Under the pieces are notes generated by a model, which ran no database searches, was not told the origin of the DNA, and was given only the letters and a program-made list of their open reading frames with translations. DNA of 64,000 nucleotides from Pisaster brevispinus (taxonomy: Eukaryota; Echinodermata; Asteroidea; Forcipulatida; Asteriidae). The position numbers and the translations under genes were made by a program. The stretch lies in the NCBI GenBank assembly GCA_023634235.1, contig JAMKCF010000004.1:5869202-5933201 (forward strand), in the 5' to 3' direction. Below are positions 1-13,015 of this stretch, one piece after another (position 1 is the stretch's first letter; each line of letters starts with the position of its first letter).

Positions 1-3000
1 TTTGTAACACTTTTATTTTGATACTGTTGGCAGAATATGCAGGACCTGCCATGTTCAAATCAATGTTGCAAGAGCTGAGTTGAGGCAGGAACAAGAAAAA
101 TCAACTAGTAGTAGAACTACTGAACTAGGCCTACACCGGTACCGTTGGCCGCGTGTTACTGTAAATTTTTGTTATGTTACTTTTTAATGAATTTAAGCCT
201 AACAATTACAAAAGTCTTCGTAATCGTATCAGACATTCATTCATGATGCTTTGTTCTTAAAAATGGTAATCAGGTTTTTTTTTAGGAGGAAACTACAGAC
301 ATGACAGAGACAAACACCTTTAAGTCTAAGTTAAAATATTCAAATTAAATAGTTTGAAAGTGTTTTTATTCGGTTAACTTACGTGAAATATATGCACTTA
401 CGGCGACAGTTAGTTATGACGTTCACTGCCTCCCTTCATGCCCTTTCCTCACCACACGTGTGCGCGTGGACGTGGACGTGTGGCTGTGCATCATGTGTGT
501 ACTTGTTGTAGTATTTTTTCAACACATTCGGAGACTTAAAATGGCGTCGCGCGGCGGCATGGTTACACATAGGCAGGTGCTACACGCCAGTATCGTTCGA
601 TAACATGATCGTTGGTGCAGATACCAGACTAACTGACTGGTACCCTTAACAAGTGATGGACGAGTCATTGGGGAGACCAGCGAGAACTTGGAACGAGAAA
701 AGTCCATACAACAAAGTCATAACGTTTTTGGGTGGTACGACTACTGGTGGAAAGGGTGTTTTAGTAAAAATGTCGACTTTGGTCAACAAATTTTACAAGC
801 AATGTTTGGAGAATGTAAAAATTATAAAATGTGTTTCAATTTACTATACATATAATCCCATTTGTTGTTGTTTTCTGGATAAATTGCAATGTCTCCCAAT
901 AGTCTATCTAATACACCAACAAATATAACGGACCACTTTTCACCCTGCTTTTTTAAAACATTTCTGTAGACCTTTCATTAAAATGGACTCATCCATACTA
1001 CTAGTGGGGAAACCCCCTTGGATTTCAACGCTTCAAATTGGCCAGTTCTCGTACCGTTTTTGAGTTACAAGCCCCCAAAACATTAGGGAGACAGTTATAT
1101 GTCTCCTTAAACAAATTGTCTCCTTGTTGCCCCTTTTCAAACTGCGAAATGTCTCCCAAATAACCAATTAATAGTGATAATAATAAAACAAATAATAATA
1201 AGATAATAAAAAATAAGCATTTTATAAATAATATTAAAAAATATTTTAAAAATGAAATAATAAAATGAATAAATAAATAAACACATACAAATAATTAAGT
1301 AAAAGTAATGCAAATAATTTTGAGGTCTGATTATAGTTGCGTAAAACGTGAGGCCATAAACCATATTGTTATTATTTTTAATAAGTATATCCCAACACTG
1401 GATAGCACAGGAGGACGTTGAGTCAATATTGCTATCCTGGAGGGACTGGGTAAAGTTGAGTCATTACTCAGGACGCAACTTATTTCGGATAGCTATTGTG
1501 TTAAAGGTGGCTACTTCTTTACTCTGCATGATATGGAGGGTGGATGGAGCGGTGTACATATTGTTGATACATCGCGCGTTATTTAAACACACAAAACTTG
1601 TGTGGTTAAGAGGCGGTCGACAGACTAGTACATGTAATCATCTGTTCCTTGCTCTATGATGTAATGTAGTAGGGCGCACTCATTTGCATTTGCACTGGGT
1701 TTTTTTTTTTGAGCTGCTGTCGTTTCTTCTTTTCAACGTGTGTGTAGGTTTACGTTTCAGACCATCATCGTACTGTAAGCGTTAAAGTCAAAAGGTAAAT
1801 CACGTGGCTTTTATTTACAAATTTTCATGTTCTTAATATTGGTTAAATTAGATTCTTTTTTACTGATCATGGAGGTAGCCGGCCATGGACCGGACCAATG
1901 GGGGAGTGGTGAAAGTGGGAGTCTGTATGTTTGTGTGTTGGAGTGTTGGAGTAGCTTGTGAAAATGTTAGTGGAGATCGGTTGTCAGGTAAACTTTTTGA
2001 AAGTTGAAATCTCGGACAGTACTTAGCTACTCACTCGTCTGCTCGCAGTGTCAATATCACTGTCACTGTCAGTGCATGTTCTACCAACCGGCCATGGTAG
2101 TCAGTGCATGGTAAGTGTCAGTGTCAGTGTCAGTGTCACACTGTCAGTGTCAGTGTGTGCATGTGCCTTCACATGTGCCTTCATATTCACTACCTTATGG
2201 AGACCGAGAACAAAACAGAAAAGGGAAAACAAAGGGTATCCATAGGGAAATTCTAAAGACTGGTGGTGGGTTGCTCCACAAGGAATTTTGTGTACAAAGT
2301 CTATGGGAGGTTCTTAACTACAGGGACAAAGGAAAGAACAAAAGATGTCTCCACACTACAGGGATGCAAAAACAGGAATGTGTGCACCAATCTGTGTGTG
2401 GCCGGGGGTGGGGGGGTGGGGGTGTGGGGGCGGGGCAAGCATAAGTTGGAGGATCTATTGTGGCCCTTTAAGGAACATCGAGTATCGCAGTTTATGCATA
2501 AATAATTAGTAATTATATCAAACTTCTAATGCTCTGTTTTATGAACCCAGCCAGTTGAGATTCCAGACATTACTTACAGTCATAGAACTGGAAGCAACCT
2601 CGTTCCCAGGGGTGATCGATCTTGCTGTGCCATTTTTTCCCAGCATGCCTTGCCCTGGAATTGGTTCATTAAATTTAAAATGTGCTAGAATCTGGCATTT
2701 AATTTGGCCTGTGGCCGATCCACTCTACACGCACACTCAAGTATGGTTACGCGCAAAAGAGGCATCAATCAAGACAAAGAGCAACTGGTCCCCTCTTCGT
2801 TGATCTTGTGATATGTCTAATTGTATGCCATTCAGGGTGACCGTGTAAAAATATGATTCATTTGAAATGGAATCGCATCAGAATAATAGAATTTTCACAC
2901 AGTATGCAAACTATAAGTATAAAGCATCCTACAAGCTCCTTAAAAGCGCTCGAAAGTTTTCACAAGCGTGAACGCAAAGTAATCACTTTTGGGAGCCAAT

Positions 3001-3678
3001 CAGCGTTTTTTGGGGGTATATCCCTACCAGGGGTGAGTGATGAGAGGTATCAATATGGCGCGCTGCCCACGGTAGCAAGGTTGTACAAGAAGAGGCCTGA
3101 CTATTTGTATACACTTACACTACATGTACATGTAGTACCACATACTCCCTAGGTCAGTGACAAATTGTCTGCAAACATCCCAAAGGTATACAAAAACAAT
3201 AACCGATAAATTTCACAACATTGCAAATTTTGCAATGTACAATGATGTATGCAGTATTCACACATGTATATTCGCCAAAAATGTCACAACATCGTATGCA
3301 TAAATGCCCACATATTTGCATTTCATAATGGCTCTTCCGGGCAACCGGTGGGGCAAGTATTCTGAGCTGGGGGGGGGAGGGGCTCTTTTATGATGCTTTC
3401 ACAGGTCAGATTGTATGTTGTGTTCTTTGAAACGGAGGGGATGGAAATGAATTTTGTCTTTCAAAGAACAATTAACTGTGTGATGTGTTGTTGGTAATAC
3501 ATGTAGGGCCCTGTATAAGCTTACATTGTGCCATCGATCTCTCCTAACATTTAGTTTTCAAGAAATATTAAGATAAAGGGATATACCAGTCTGAGGTATC
3601 CCTGTTTGTCTGGCATACTTGGACCATTCCCCAATTTGTCTCAACTTCCTTGGGAGCATACAACTCCAAGCTGCTTCT
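1..3678. other. Upstream DNA, no gene recognised
   Basis: No reading frame here shows a domain or convincing splice signals. A small CpG-rich patch at 536-570 contains AAAATGGCGTCGCGCGGCGG, which could be promoter-like or a very short first exon, but the frame from that ATG stops at about 601 and nothing continues it. 1150-1310 is A/T-rich simple sequence. A (TGTCAG)n microsatellite lies at 2046-2156, and a G-rich run at 2404-2436. Confidence 0.6.
2046..2156. repeat. (TGTCAG)n microsatellite
   Basis: Interrupted runs of TGTCAG/GTGTCA occur at 2046-2072 and 2115-2156. The frames reading SVSVSV across it are repeat translations, not genes. Confidence 0.85.
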
Positions 3679-6531
3679 GGGCAGTTTCACGGGAAAGGTT
3701 GCAAAATGAAAAATGGGAAATCAATGGTTTATTTGATAGGAAGACTTTGTTGGAATTTGCTGGTTTTTGTCTCACAAGGACCTGTATGTTGTAGCAATCT
3801 CCAGAAAAAATTTCACAGTTCTACACATTACAGTTCTCAAATTATAAGCTCACATGGGTGCTAAACCACAAGGTTTGGAGTCTCATTCACATTTTCTAGA
3901 AACTGCAATTAGTGAGAAATAAAAATAAATGCCAGTGCAGCCACCCAGACTTGCAGGGACATTGAAGTATGTCCCAAAAATCTGTACACCAAACTTTATT
4001 AGGATTGGCCAATTTGTTTTTTTGTTATGCCGTTTTGAGTGAGATTTTGATGTAGCTGTTAAATGTTTTTGCAAAATGTCCTTTCCTGAACATGGTATTT
4101 TATTCCAGAATTAAAAGAAAGGAAACACAACTTATTGCCTGTCAAAATGACGCTACACACTCCAGTAATCAAGTGCAAAAAGATTAGAATTGGGAAATCA
4201 CACGTAAATTTGATAAAGCAGCTTTCCCATATGCTACTCAAAAGTAGGTTAAAAATGTCCTTTCCTGAACATGGCTCCCCTTTTTTTACAGGAAGTCAGA
4301 GATGACACTTTTTGGATATAGACATGTACCTGGGGTTAGACTTACTAGATTTAACACAATATAAAAAGATACAGATTCGAACCTTGCTTGCTGTCATGAC
4401 ATTGTCGTTAAACGGTGTTGTCCTTTCCTGAACACATAGTTTAACAGAGTACTTGGCAAAACCATTGTTGCTGAAATTGGATGTAGTATATATTTATATT
4501 GTATGTACTATATGTGTTTTATAATTAAAACTAATAAAATGGCAAGAAAGTGTTAGTGTTTTGTCCTCACAGGTCATTTACTGACTCGTGTTTACACACA
4601 AAAGGAGTACACATGTGCATATACATTTATCTGTATAAGTCACACTTAAATCCAATGTTTGTCAGGAATTAGACAATTAATAGTTTTTTATCATCCCTTC
4701 CTCAAAATTCATGCACTAGTTTGAGTCAATTTAATTAAAATTTACTGTTTTAGTCTAGTTTTTGTGTATTAAAGTGTTCAGGAAAGGACAAATTTTTTTA
4801 ACAAGTTTAACAACAACCTGATATACACTGTTTTAACAAATCTTTCTGTGTGTGCAGCTATTTAATTAGTTAGTTTTGCTAAAATTTTTGAAAAGAAAAG
4901 CATTTTGTTTGTAGCTAGGGAAGAGTGAAATCAAACTACATTGTATCCATGTGGAAGCAAAACATGAGAATGATGTAGCCAAGTGTGACGACAAAAAAAA
5001 CCATTTTGATTGTATTCGATATGCATCTTATAGACAGGTTTTTTTATATGCAAAGAAAATTGTAGGACCGAAACGCACTCAAAATGTTCAGAAAACTTTT
5101 CTTTGATGCACATATGCATGCGCCCACACAGAAGAAAAGGGTGTTTTTGTAGGGGAAGGGGGTGGGATGGGGAAAGAGATGTTAGAATTTACTTAAAAGA
5201 ATTTTTTTTTAGATGAGAGTTTTCAGAGTTAAGAGCTATAAATTCAGTTGGTTTTGATGTGGTGTTTCAGGATATTTGAATTTAAAGTTACATTACTTCA
5301 AAGTCATACTGATTGATTATTTGTTAGATTTAAATTTACCAGAGCTTTGTGGCTATTGATGTGCCTATTCCTTAGATCCCATTTTGTTAACATAACAAAA
5401 CCTTGCTGACTGAACAGTGTTCACTGGGTATGTTGAATTATCTGGGCATTTCTTTGTGGAGCATACATGTATCAATGTCTCAATTTAATGTTTTCACCAG
5501 CAGTGATTTATTACATTTGAAGCAATTAGACATTACTTCAGTTTACTGTCATTACATATGCAAGGTTCTATTCTAAACCTTGTTAAAATTGTGTCCTTTC
5601 CTGAACAAAAAACACAAAAGTTAGTTGCAGCATAAACAAAGTACAAACTGACCTGCTTTAGAAATGTACAGAATTACCTCTCAACTCTAAAAACCTTTTA
5701 AAATTTGTTTCTTCTAACAAGTAATTTACTTTAAAGTGCCTTGGATATTTACCTACTTGTACATTAGTGTGCTGATACATAATGCGTAGTGATGCATCAT
5801 GCAGGCTATCACACACATTTTATCAGCTTTATTGCATTCTCTTTAACAACTATGTTCTAGTAACATATGCTACTCTACTGCCCCTCTTAATTAGTTTTGT
5901 TGTTATATTCCTTGTCATGTTGCTTCATAACATCTAACTTGACCAAATGTAGTATTTGTTAAAACTGTTGTCCTTTCCTGAACAAAACGGAACCTTTTTA
6001 TAGCAATGATAAAGACCATGGTAATTTGATAACGCAGCACACTTTAAACACAATTTATTTGCCAATTGTTCTACCATGTATACAACCCATGAACACAAGT
6101 GCAGATAATCAGGAGACTGCATGGTTTTCTGTAAAACAGAAACGGAAGTTTGTGGTTCAAGGAAAAAAGAGTTAAAAAACAGAATTTTCAGTCAAAAAAT
6201 GAATTTACATGTTTTTTGGTAGCCTACAGTGCATTAATATTCAAGACATGACTACTGTAATGATTGTCAATCATTTTAAAGCAACACCAAGCATGTTTGA
6301 GATGTGGAATTGGCAGTTTATGACATTCACCTTCTTTGACCAGTATTGTGGTCTGCAAAGTGTAAAGTGTCTAAAAAAAACAAAAAGAAAACATGTTTAA
6401 GCTCTGAAATTCACATTTTCTAGTACCTTTATAATGTACATTTCAAAAAATAAAGATGTTTTATCGATACTACAAGTTTCATTTTTGACCCTCCGTGAGA
6501 CTTTTTTGCAACCTTTCCCGTGTAAATGCCC
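3679..6531. mobile_element. Candidate non-autonomous DNA element with 28-bp inverted ends and iterated 16-mer
   Basis: 3679-3706 and the reverse complement of 6504-6531 share GGGCA, two differing positions, then CACGGGAAAGGTTGCAAAA (19 bases identical). Between them lie six exact copies of a 16-base motif (see separate entry) and a 15-base direct repeat ATTCACATTTTCTAG at 3885-3899 and 6409-6423. No transposase frame is present. The true ends may lie a little outside, and no target-site duplication was identified. A chance inverted pair around an unrelated repeat cluster is possible. Confidence 0.45.
4077..5984. repeat. Six exact copies of the 16-mer TGTCCTTTCCTGAACA
   Basis: Copies on the + strand start at 4077, 4256, 4419, 5592 and 5969. 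One copy is inverted at 4775-4790 (TGTTCAGGAAAGGACA). Most + copies are preceded by GTTAAA within about 5-17 bases. The motif is an imperfect dyad, TGTYC and GRACA separated by 6 bases. Flanking sequence is not obviously shared beyond this, so it is not an ordinary tandem array. Confidence 0.8.
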
Positions 6532-6624
6532 TTCTGTTAGTGCTGAGGGGTTAGTCCAACACAATACTATTACTAGCTCAGCTTTTCAGTTTCTCATTTA
6601 CACCTTGGTGAAGAGAAGTAATTA

Positions 6625-6720
6625 TGGGTATGTGCCTTGCTCAAGGACACAAGTGACATGACCGGGATTCGATTTTGAACCCCCGCTCAGCAGGGTTTGC
6701 CCTGACCTTTTGGAGTGACT
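6625..6720 (-). mobile_element. tRNA-derived SINE fragment
   Basis: The minus strand carries a GAATCCCGGTCATGTCACTTG-like block, related to the B-box region and downstream body of the SINE copies at 44.0, 58.2 and 63.9 kb. The 5' A-box part is degraded. Confidence 0.5.
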
Positions 6721-6865
6721 AGCCAGCAGGACCAGTAGCTTTTCAATCATGTTACTGGTCTGTCAGCTTTTGGACTTGTCCATAATTCATTAACAATAGG
6801 GATGCTTTTCACACCGAGCTAGACAGCCGGACGACTTGGAGTGAATTTTGACTGTTTCTCGAGTG
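6710..6865. repeat. Dispersed repeat, copy 1 (shared with 42.55-42.90 kb)
   Basis: GCCAGCAGGACCAG and, further on, GATGCTTTTC plus a block ending ACTTGGAGTGAATTTTGACTG are shared in the same order with 42545-42905. Identity unknown. Confidence 0.5.
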
Positions 6866-8471
6866 TTTTAACTAGACTTTGGCCAGCGGACACTTTTATG
6901 GGAGGCACTAGACAAATGGTAGACTGCTGAGCCACGACACAGAACAATACAACTTCCCCTCCGTGTAGCTTGCCCATTTCCTTTAAGGCAAGCGACCAAC
7001 ATTGGCAATTTGTCAAAGACCAGTTTCTGTATTTTGTGTGACCTCCATTCACTGCCATTATGAACTAACAGACTGTGAAGTACCTCAATGATGTCACCAT
7101 AAAAATATAGTAGGCCTAAACACCCATAATATATGTTTTCACTGGACTCACAAGATCACAACAAATGCTTATTACTCATTTCTCAAAAACTAGGGGCCTT
7201 AAATGGCATTTCAGGCCAACAAATTTCAAGGGAACTTTTCCGCCATGACCATCTTTATACCATGTAAGCTGTGTGTAAATCTGTTGTTTTCAATCTTACC
7301 ACTGTTCAGCACCTAGGGCACACTCTTTAAATGTCCCATAGATGCCCGTTCCAAACATGTTTTTTATTAAATACATACAAATGGTTTTAACACTGACATT
7401 GGCCGCCCCCCCCCCTCCCTCGTTTGCTTTTGAGTCCCATGTGGCAAAGATGAACATTTATTATCAAGGACTAACCCAGGATGTGCCAAGAAGAAGCAGA
7501 CTTCCTCTTCAAACCTTTTTACTTGATGACTTTATAGTCTTCGCTCCAAGTTTATGCGACAGGAAAACAAAACAGGGTTTATTTCGGGAAATGGCCTTGA
7601 AATATATGTCAGCCGAATGTTGTTAACTGTTGTTTTTGTTTTTAAAAAGAAATCTTGTCAACTATTTACACATGTTATGATCATGCAAATTGTCTGCTCC
7701 AGCTATGATCTTTTTAATTCTCCACTTTTACTCCAAATTGACTTGAAATCTGAGCTGTACCAGTTAAAAACTACTCAAATTAAATGAGTTTGGAACTGGT
7801 TGAACCTTAAACCTGTTTAAAGTTGATATGAAACATTTCTAAATGTGTTTATTTGTCTTTTTGTTGTTGCTTATAACAGACCAATCCAAATACTATGACC
7901 TTCACATTTGACCTTTACACACTTGTAAATGTAGTGAAACATTTCCACAGGGCCTGTTAGTTCAGTTGTGTGTTCAGAGACGGAAGGGGCAGCGGGGAGG
8001 GGAGAGGCAGCGGGGATGGTGGATGGATGGCAGCAAGGAGGCTCCATACTTAGTATCTTCTTCAAGAAAGAAGTGAGTGCTTCTTGTAGAAGATTAAGTC
8101 GTCGTGAGTTAAGGTTTGGCATTCAGAACAGTATGCTCTATCCATCTTCAGACCATTTTAAACTTTGTCAATCGGTAATGGCAGGCTTTTGAACCATTTT
8201 GAAAAGACATTAAGCCCAGGATCAAGGCACTTGAGGAAATTCTAGGCTTGTTGTGAGAGTCTTGTATGTTTCCTTTAAGATGCAAACTGCCCGTTCCGTT
8301 TAACCTGGATCAGGGAATGTGTGTGGGTGGTTATGTTTGTATATAAACTGAGTTGGCCTGTGTTTGATATTACTAAATACCCATGAAGTAAATTGACTTG
8401 GGGAGGAAAGTGTAGATTTTAGCGATTTAGTCATTACAATTTCTCCCCAGCCAGAGATCAATCCTGCTCAT

Positions 8472-8750
8472 CGTGTTTAAAGGCAGGGTAGGCCTAAAAA
8501 AAAACTTTGGAGTGGTAAATACTTTAAAAAAAATAATGGCCATAAAAACTTACATGTACTTGGTAAGAAACACTGCAGCTGTTGATAATGAATAACATTT
8601 TGAGAAACGATTCCCTTCTAAGGAATGTGGTCTTAGAGAAAGGGATTCAAAACATTTCAATCTGAGAAAGGTTTCTACATGAGTATTGTATTGGGTGATT
8701 CTTACAGTACATGTGGCCCTATCCCAAGTGTGACGTGATTCCACTTCACA
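8472..8750 (+). mobile_element. MITE-like repeat fragment (family of 28.73-28.95 kb)
   Basis: The sequence from TTTAAAGGCAGGGTAGG through GATTCCCTTCTAAGGAATGTGGTCTTAGAGAA matches the reverse complement of 28730-28950 with many substitutions. It resembles the widespread echinoderm elements that start with TTAAAGG and TTTGGTAATTA. Confidence 0.6.
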
Positions 8751-8772
8751 CAGACTGGCTCTACTGATTACC

Positions 8773-9055
8773 GGGGCCTAATTTCACAGAGGCTGCTTAG
8801 CAGAAATGAGCAAGATTATCCAGTCACATAGGGCCCTTTATGGTACATGTGACATAATAGTTTGGCTGGTAACCTTATTCTGGTTGTGTGTATCATAATT
8901 TTATTGTGCTTAGCTACTTTTTGTGCTTTAAAGCAGGGAAATTGGGCGGAGAAGCCCATAGGAGTTGCATTGACTGGTGCCTCGGTAATTTTCTGCTCAA
9001 AGAACTTGTGGTCAAGCAAGTTTTTCTGCTTTTAATAGCATTATGAAATGGGACC
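8773..9055. mobile_element. GGGCCCAATTTCAT-type palindromic MITE, diverged
   Basis: It starts GGGGCCTAATTTCACAGAGG and CTGCTTAGCAGAAA, has the family's internal TTTGGCTGGTAACCTTATTCTGG and GCTTAGCTACTTTTTGTGCTTTAA blocks, and ends ATGAAATGGGACCC. An internal GGGAAATTGGGC suggests a nested or rearranged copy, making it longer than the usual 175-195 bp. Confidence 0.75.
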
Positions 9056-9139
9056 CTAGTGGCAGACAGTACACAGAGTGCCATTTTGAAATGCTTGTTG
9101 CCCCACCTCCATGGTGTAAAGCACTTTAAAGCTACTGGG

Positions 9140-9255
9140 TGCTTTCCCTTGAAGTCCTGCAGGAAAAAAACCCACAGCTAAACTACTCGGTTGGGATTCG
9201 AACATATGACCCCACCACCATTAGAGTAGTCTTACCACAACACCATACCATCAAT
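9140..9255 (-). mobile_element. tRNA-like SINE fragment
   Basis: The minus strand has a GTTCGAATCCCAACC-like B-box in a context that shares CCTGCAGG and a CTTTCCC block with the minus-strand SINE copy at 41.38 kb. It is diverged. Confidence 0.4.
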
Positions 9256-10159
9256 CAAGCCCAGTGACAAGAGGCCAGTTTGAATCATACACTGCAGATG
9301 CTTTATCCCCAATGCAAAATTATTAAAATGAAAAGTGCAATTTTTTGTCAATTTTTGTAATACCTGGTTTTCCTTTCACTGTTTTTGTTTGTATTCTTCG
9401 CAAACGTTTGTGTGTGTTATATCAGCACATTGAGGTTGTCTCCAGTTGAGTAACTTCTTGAGTTGAATTTCTGTAGCTGGGCCGCTTAAAGCCTTTCTGT
9501 GTCTCATGTTTCTCATGGATTGTATTAATATCCCTAATTGAATCTCTTCCTGTTTCTCCACAAGTCCCTTGTCATTGACCGACCCGGGACAGGGGACTGA
9601 GCCAAAGGTCCAGGGGCTTTTCTTTGAGTTTATAAATTAAGGCATGTGTGGTTAAGATAAACGAGGGCCAAGAGCTGAGGGGGCTTAAGGGCTCATGAAG
9701 AGAATACTTTTTAATTAGAGGGTCACTGGCTTAGATCATTGCTCTAGTGCTTAGATTTAGTGCAGTTGCTAGTCTGAGGAGCTTAAACAATGTTGCAACT
9801 TTGATACTCCTGGCAGAGCTTGTGTATGTTGACTGTACTCTTTGGACCCGCATTATGCAGGTATGGCATGTTGTTTTGAATTTTGTTCTGACCATTTGCC
9901 AACTTTTTTTAAGCAACTGAGTAATTGACGTCTCATGCAGCCCAGTGATTTTGCAGTTCTGGGATGTTATCATTATTTTATAAGACTATTATTTTCACAC
10001 TACTCTTGTAAAAGTTCTTACCACAGCAGAAGCCATGGGATCTTAGTGAAGGCCATCTTGTTAAAATCGTTTATTCTACTCCAAATAAAGCCCTTCTTAC
10101 ACCCCTCCCCCCCCCCGCCCATTATCCTAGTAGTTAAAAGCCATACAGTGTAAACTTTT

Positions 10160-10270
10160 ACGGCGATGCTTACCACAAAATTCTGCACTTATAGCGCCCT
10201 GTAAAGCGCACAAATCTCTGGGCAGTGAGGGCAGTGTTTCATGCTAAGCAGAGCCATTACATTGGACCCT
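10160..10270. mobile_element. Half copy of GGGCCCAATTTCATGGCTCTGC-type MITE
   Basis: ATGCTTACCACAAAATTCTGC and the end TGCTAAGCAGAGCCATTACATTGGACCC match the subfamily seen complete at 17126-17348. The left terminus is eroded. Confidence 0.6.
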
Positions 10271-11957
10271 GTTTGTTTGAGCCTGTAATAGAGACAGAGA
10301 GAGAGCCCCAGGCTAACCACAGTCTAACATGACAGCATGAAGTTAATTTGACTTCTAGTTCTATCCTCTCATCAAGATGTAGGCTACACATTGTGAACCT
10401 TTAGATTTCACACCGAACAAGTCCATCTTCCATGGGTCTTAACTCTACTGCTGCAATGCCATACACGTGGCGGCTGCCTACGTGTGTAATTTACTTAATG
10501 CATTAATTTGGCTGTCAAGGACAGGATTATTGATTTCGTAATATTAATAATTGCCAGAGTGATCGCGCCCGTGGCAACTTGTCAAGTATTTGTGCATCAT
10601 CATGTGATGGGAAAGTGCTGAAGTCTAGAAGTTTTTCCTTCTTTGCACAAACAGGATTTAGCAACTGGCATGGCGTCAACTACACTCTATGAAATCTCAT
10701 CATTGTATAAAACCAATGTTCACTGTGACATGAAAGCAATGATACAAACTGTCAGATTATGGAGTCACGTACAGTTCACGATAATGTCACTAATAACAAC
10801 AAGTACTCTTGTCTTTGCACTTCCAGGTAAACACTGCCAAGGATGTGATCATGCATGCCCCTGCCATGGTCTGCCGGTGGTGTGAAGCAAACCGATGTAA
10901 ATCCTAGCGAGCCAGGAGCAATCCAGATCAGGGGGTGATCCGCTTTATTAGTTCCCTACTGCCTTCTTGTTGAGCAGACATATTGCCATGCCGTTTTCAT
11001 GCCATTTCTTGTTAGGGTGAGAGCAACTGAACCTCGACGTCAATTTTATCTGACTGCACATCATCGGGTAAGTGCCTTACAACGATTAGAAGTAGAGATC
11101 AGCTTTGGTTTATTCCCACACAAAAGTGCATCTTTGAGTCATTAAAGTATGATTTTGTTTGTGTTTTTTACTTAATTGTTACGTACGCAGGTACAACCAA
11201 TGCCTTGGTCGTGGTTCCCCTTAAAGCTGCAGACTTTCTTACCCTGCTGGAGGGTGGGTCCGTGTTGCAGACTTTTTCTCGGTAGCCATGATGTTCTACT
11301 AGGTTAACAAGAACGACTTAGAGAGAGATGATGCGAGAGTTATTTTCGTAGGTAGCTTTACAGCGAGTAATACTGATGAGACTCACCGGAGCATCGGGCT
11401 TTTTCAAGGGTCACCACGGCTCTGAGCAGCCCCTCGGTTCCATTCACACTGCTCAATCAACCGATGACACTCGGTAGAAGTATTGGGGTTTTTTAAAGTT
11501 AAAGTGGCCATGTAAGTCTCATGAATGAAATTTCAGGCATATCATCAGTACAGTTACTACATGTACTAACAACAGTCTTTCAATTTTTGATAATTTTTCC
11601 CCACATTTTTTTTGAACGACACACCCAACCCAACCCAATGTTTTTATTTCAAAACTTTGTTTCTGTGTTATTTCCCTTAAAAAACTTGCTTTGTTTGATT
11701 GAAAATGGAATTTAATAAAAACAAATTTGACCCACACACCAACATTTTAGCAAGAAAACAAAATTTTAGATTTTTAATATATTTCTGAGTGGAAAAGTGT
11801 ACCCCATTACAGTGAATTCAAACTTACTAGCAGTGACTGCCAAAATAGCACAATATTATTACATGTATTATATAGTTTGCAAGGACTTTATGGACCCCGT
11901 GCACTGACGACACTTTCTGTCCAAGGTCTACCATTTCGGGAGTCAATTTGCTTATAA

Positions 11958-12104
11958 ACTTTGGAGTCAGTTTCTCTGTGTTATTGTTTTAATAATCATT
12001 ACTTACTTTTAGTAAGTAATGACTAGTTAGCTTGTAATATTCATGTTTGTTGCCCCAAATCACAGTATAAAAAACAACAACACAGGGAAACTGACTCCAA
12101 AAGT
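11958..12104. mobile_element. Foldback MITE with hairpin centre
   Basis: The ends are inverted: ACTTTGGAGTCAGTTTC and TCTGTGTTATTGTTTT on the left match the reverse complement of the right end ending 12104 with a few changes. Inside, 11996-12022 is a 12-bp-arm hairpin (TCATTACTTACT, TTT, AGTAAGTAATGA). Confidence 0.75.
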
Positions 12105-12848
12105 GGCACAACCAAAATTTATTGTTGTGATGCCAGGTGAATTGGGTCAAAAGAGTTTTTATGACAAAAAAATTTAATGTATGTAGATTGGAACATACAT
12201 GTGTGTATAGTACATGTTTTTATCATGGAGATATTGAAGTCATTCCCTTTAACTGCTAAATAGTATCTCTGCCCACGTGCTGGCAATCAATTCCTTCATT
12301 AAACTGTTAAATTGAAAATGTTTATTTGCAGAAAAAATATCCAATTGGATGGAATGCACACACAGCGTGGTGAAACTTACAAAGTCCATTACTGCTCCAA
12401 TTATTTCACAAGTTTGGTTGTTTGTTCAACATGCGAGGGGGTGATTGATAATCGTTGAACTGGCTTCTTTAATGGACTCAAAGACTATCATTGTCAAAGA
12501 AGAAGCACTGTATTCGCACAAAACAGACAAATAGGAAATCAAATTAAGAAAATAAATTACCCTGCGATGTAAATAATTTGGGTAATGACTAATAAGTCAT
12601 TTGCCAATTAGTGTTTTAAAAAAGTCATCCATCTCGTTTGCTCTGTCTTACGCAAGGTTAACTGACATTCTTGGGTGTTATTTTAATCTGAAAGATATAT
12701 ATTTTTTTTTGTGCAGCTGCATGGTTTCTCTCGGCACAAACCGATTGACATTTTCTTTCGGTCCATTAGGCAAAGGACGATATTTTATCTAGGCTGTAAT
12801 TTCATGGCTTGCTTAATACCAGACATGTACAATGTATTATTCTAAGCT

Positions 12849-13015
12849 GGGCCCAATTTCATCATGTTCATAGAGCTATTAATTTATATATTAAAGCATT
12901 TTTCTGCTAAGCAAAAAAACAAAAAAACCAAAACAGGATACCAGGCCAGTCACAGATGGTACTGTATGTGTATGTGACATTGATTTTTGGCCAGATTCTG
13001 GTCGGCATAGTTTTG
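12849..13015. mobile_element. GGGCCCAATTTCAT-type MITE, 5' part
   Basis: GGGCCCAATTTCAT, CATAGAGCT, CTGCTAAGCAAAAA and GGATACCAGGCCAGTCAC occur in family order. The right end is missing. Confidence 0.65.

Noticed and set aside
541..601. ATGGCGTCGCGC start in a CpG-rich patch
   Set aside because: It stops after about 20 codons and no donor or downstream exon fits. Kept only as a possible promoter-like patch.
10643..11072. Possible upstream exon ending at a GTAAGT donor
   Set aside because: The frame has no recognisable product and no clear acceptor. A non-coding first exon here is possible but unsupported.
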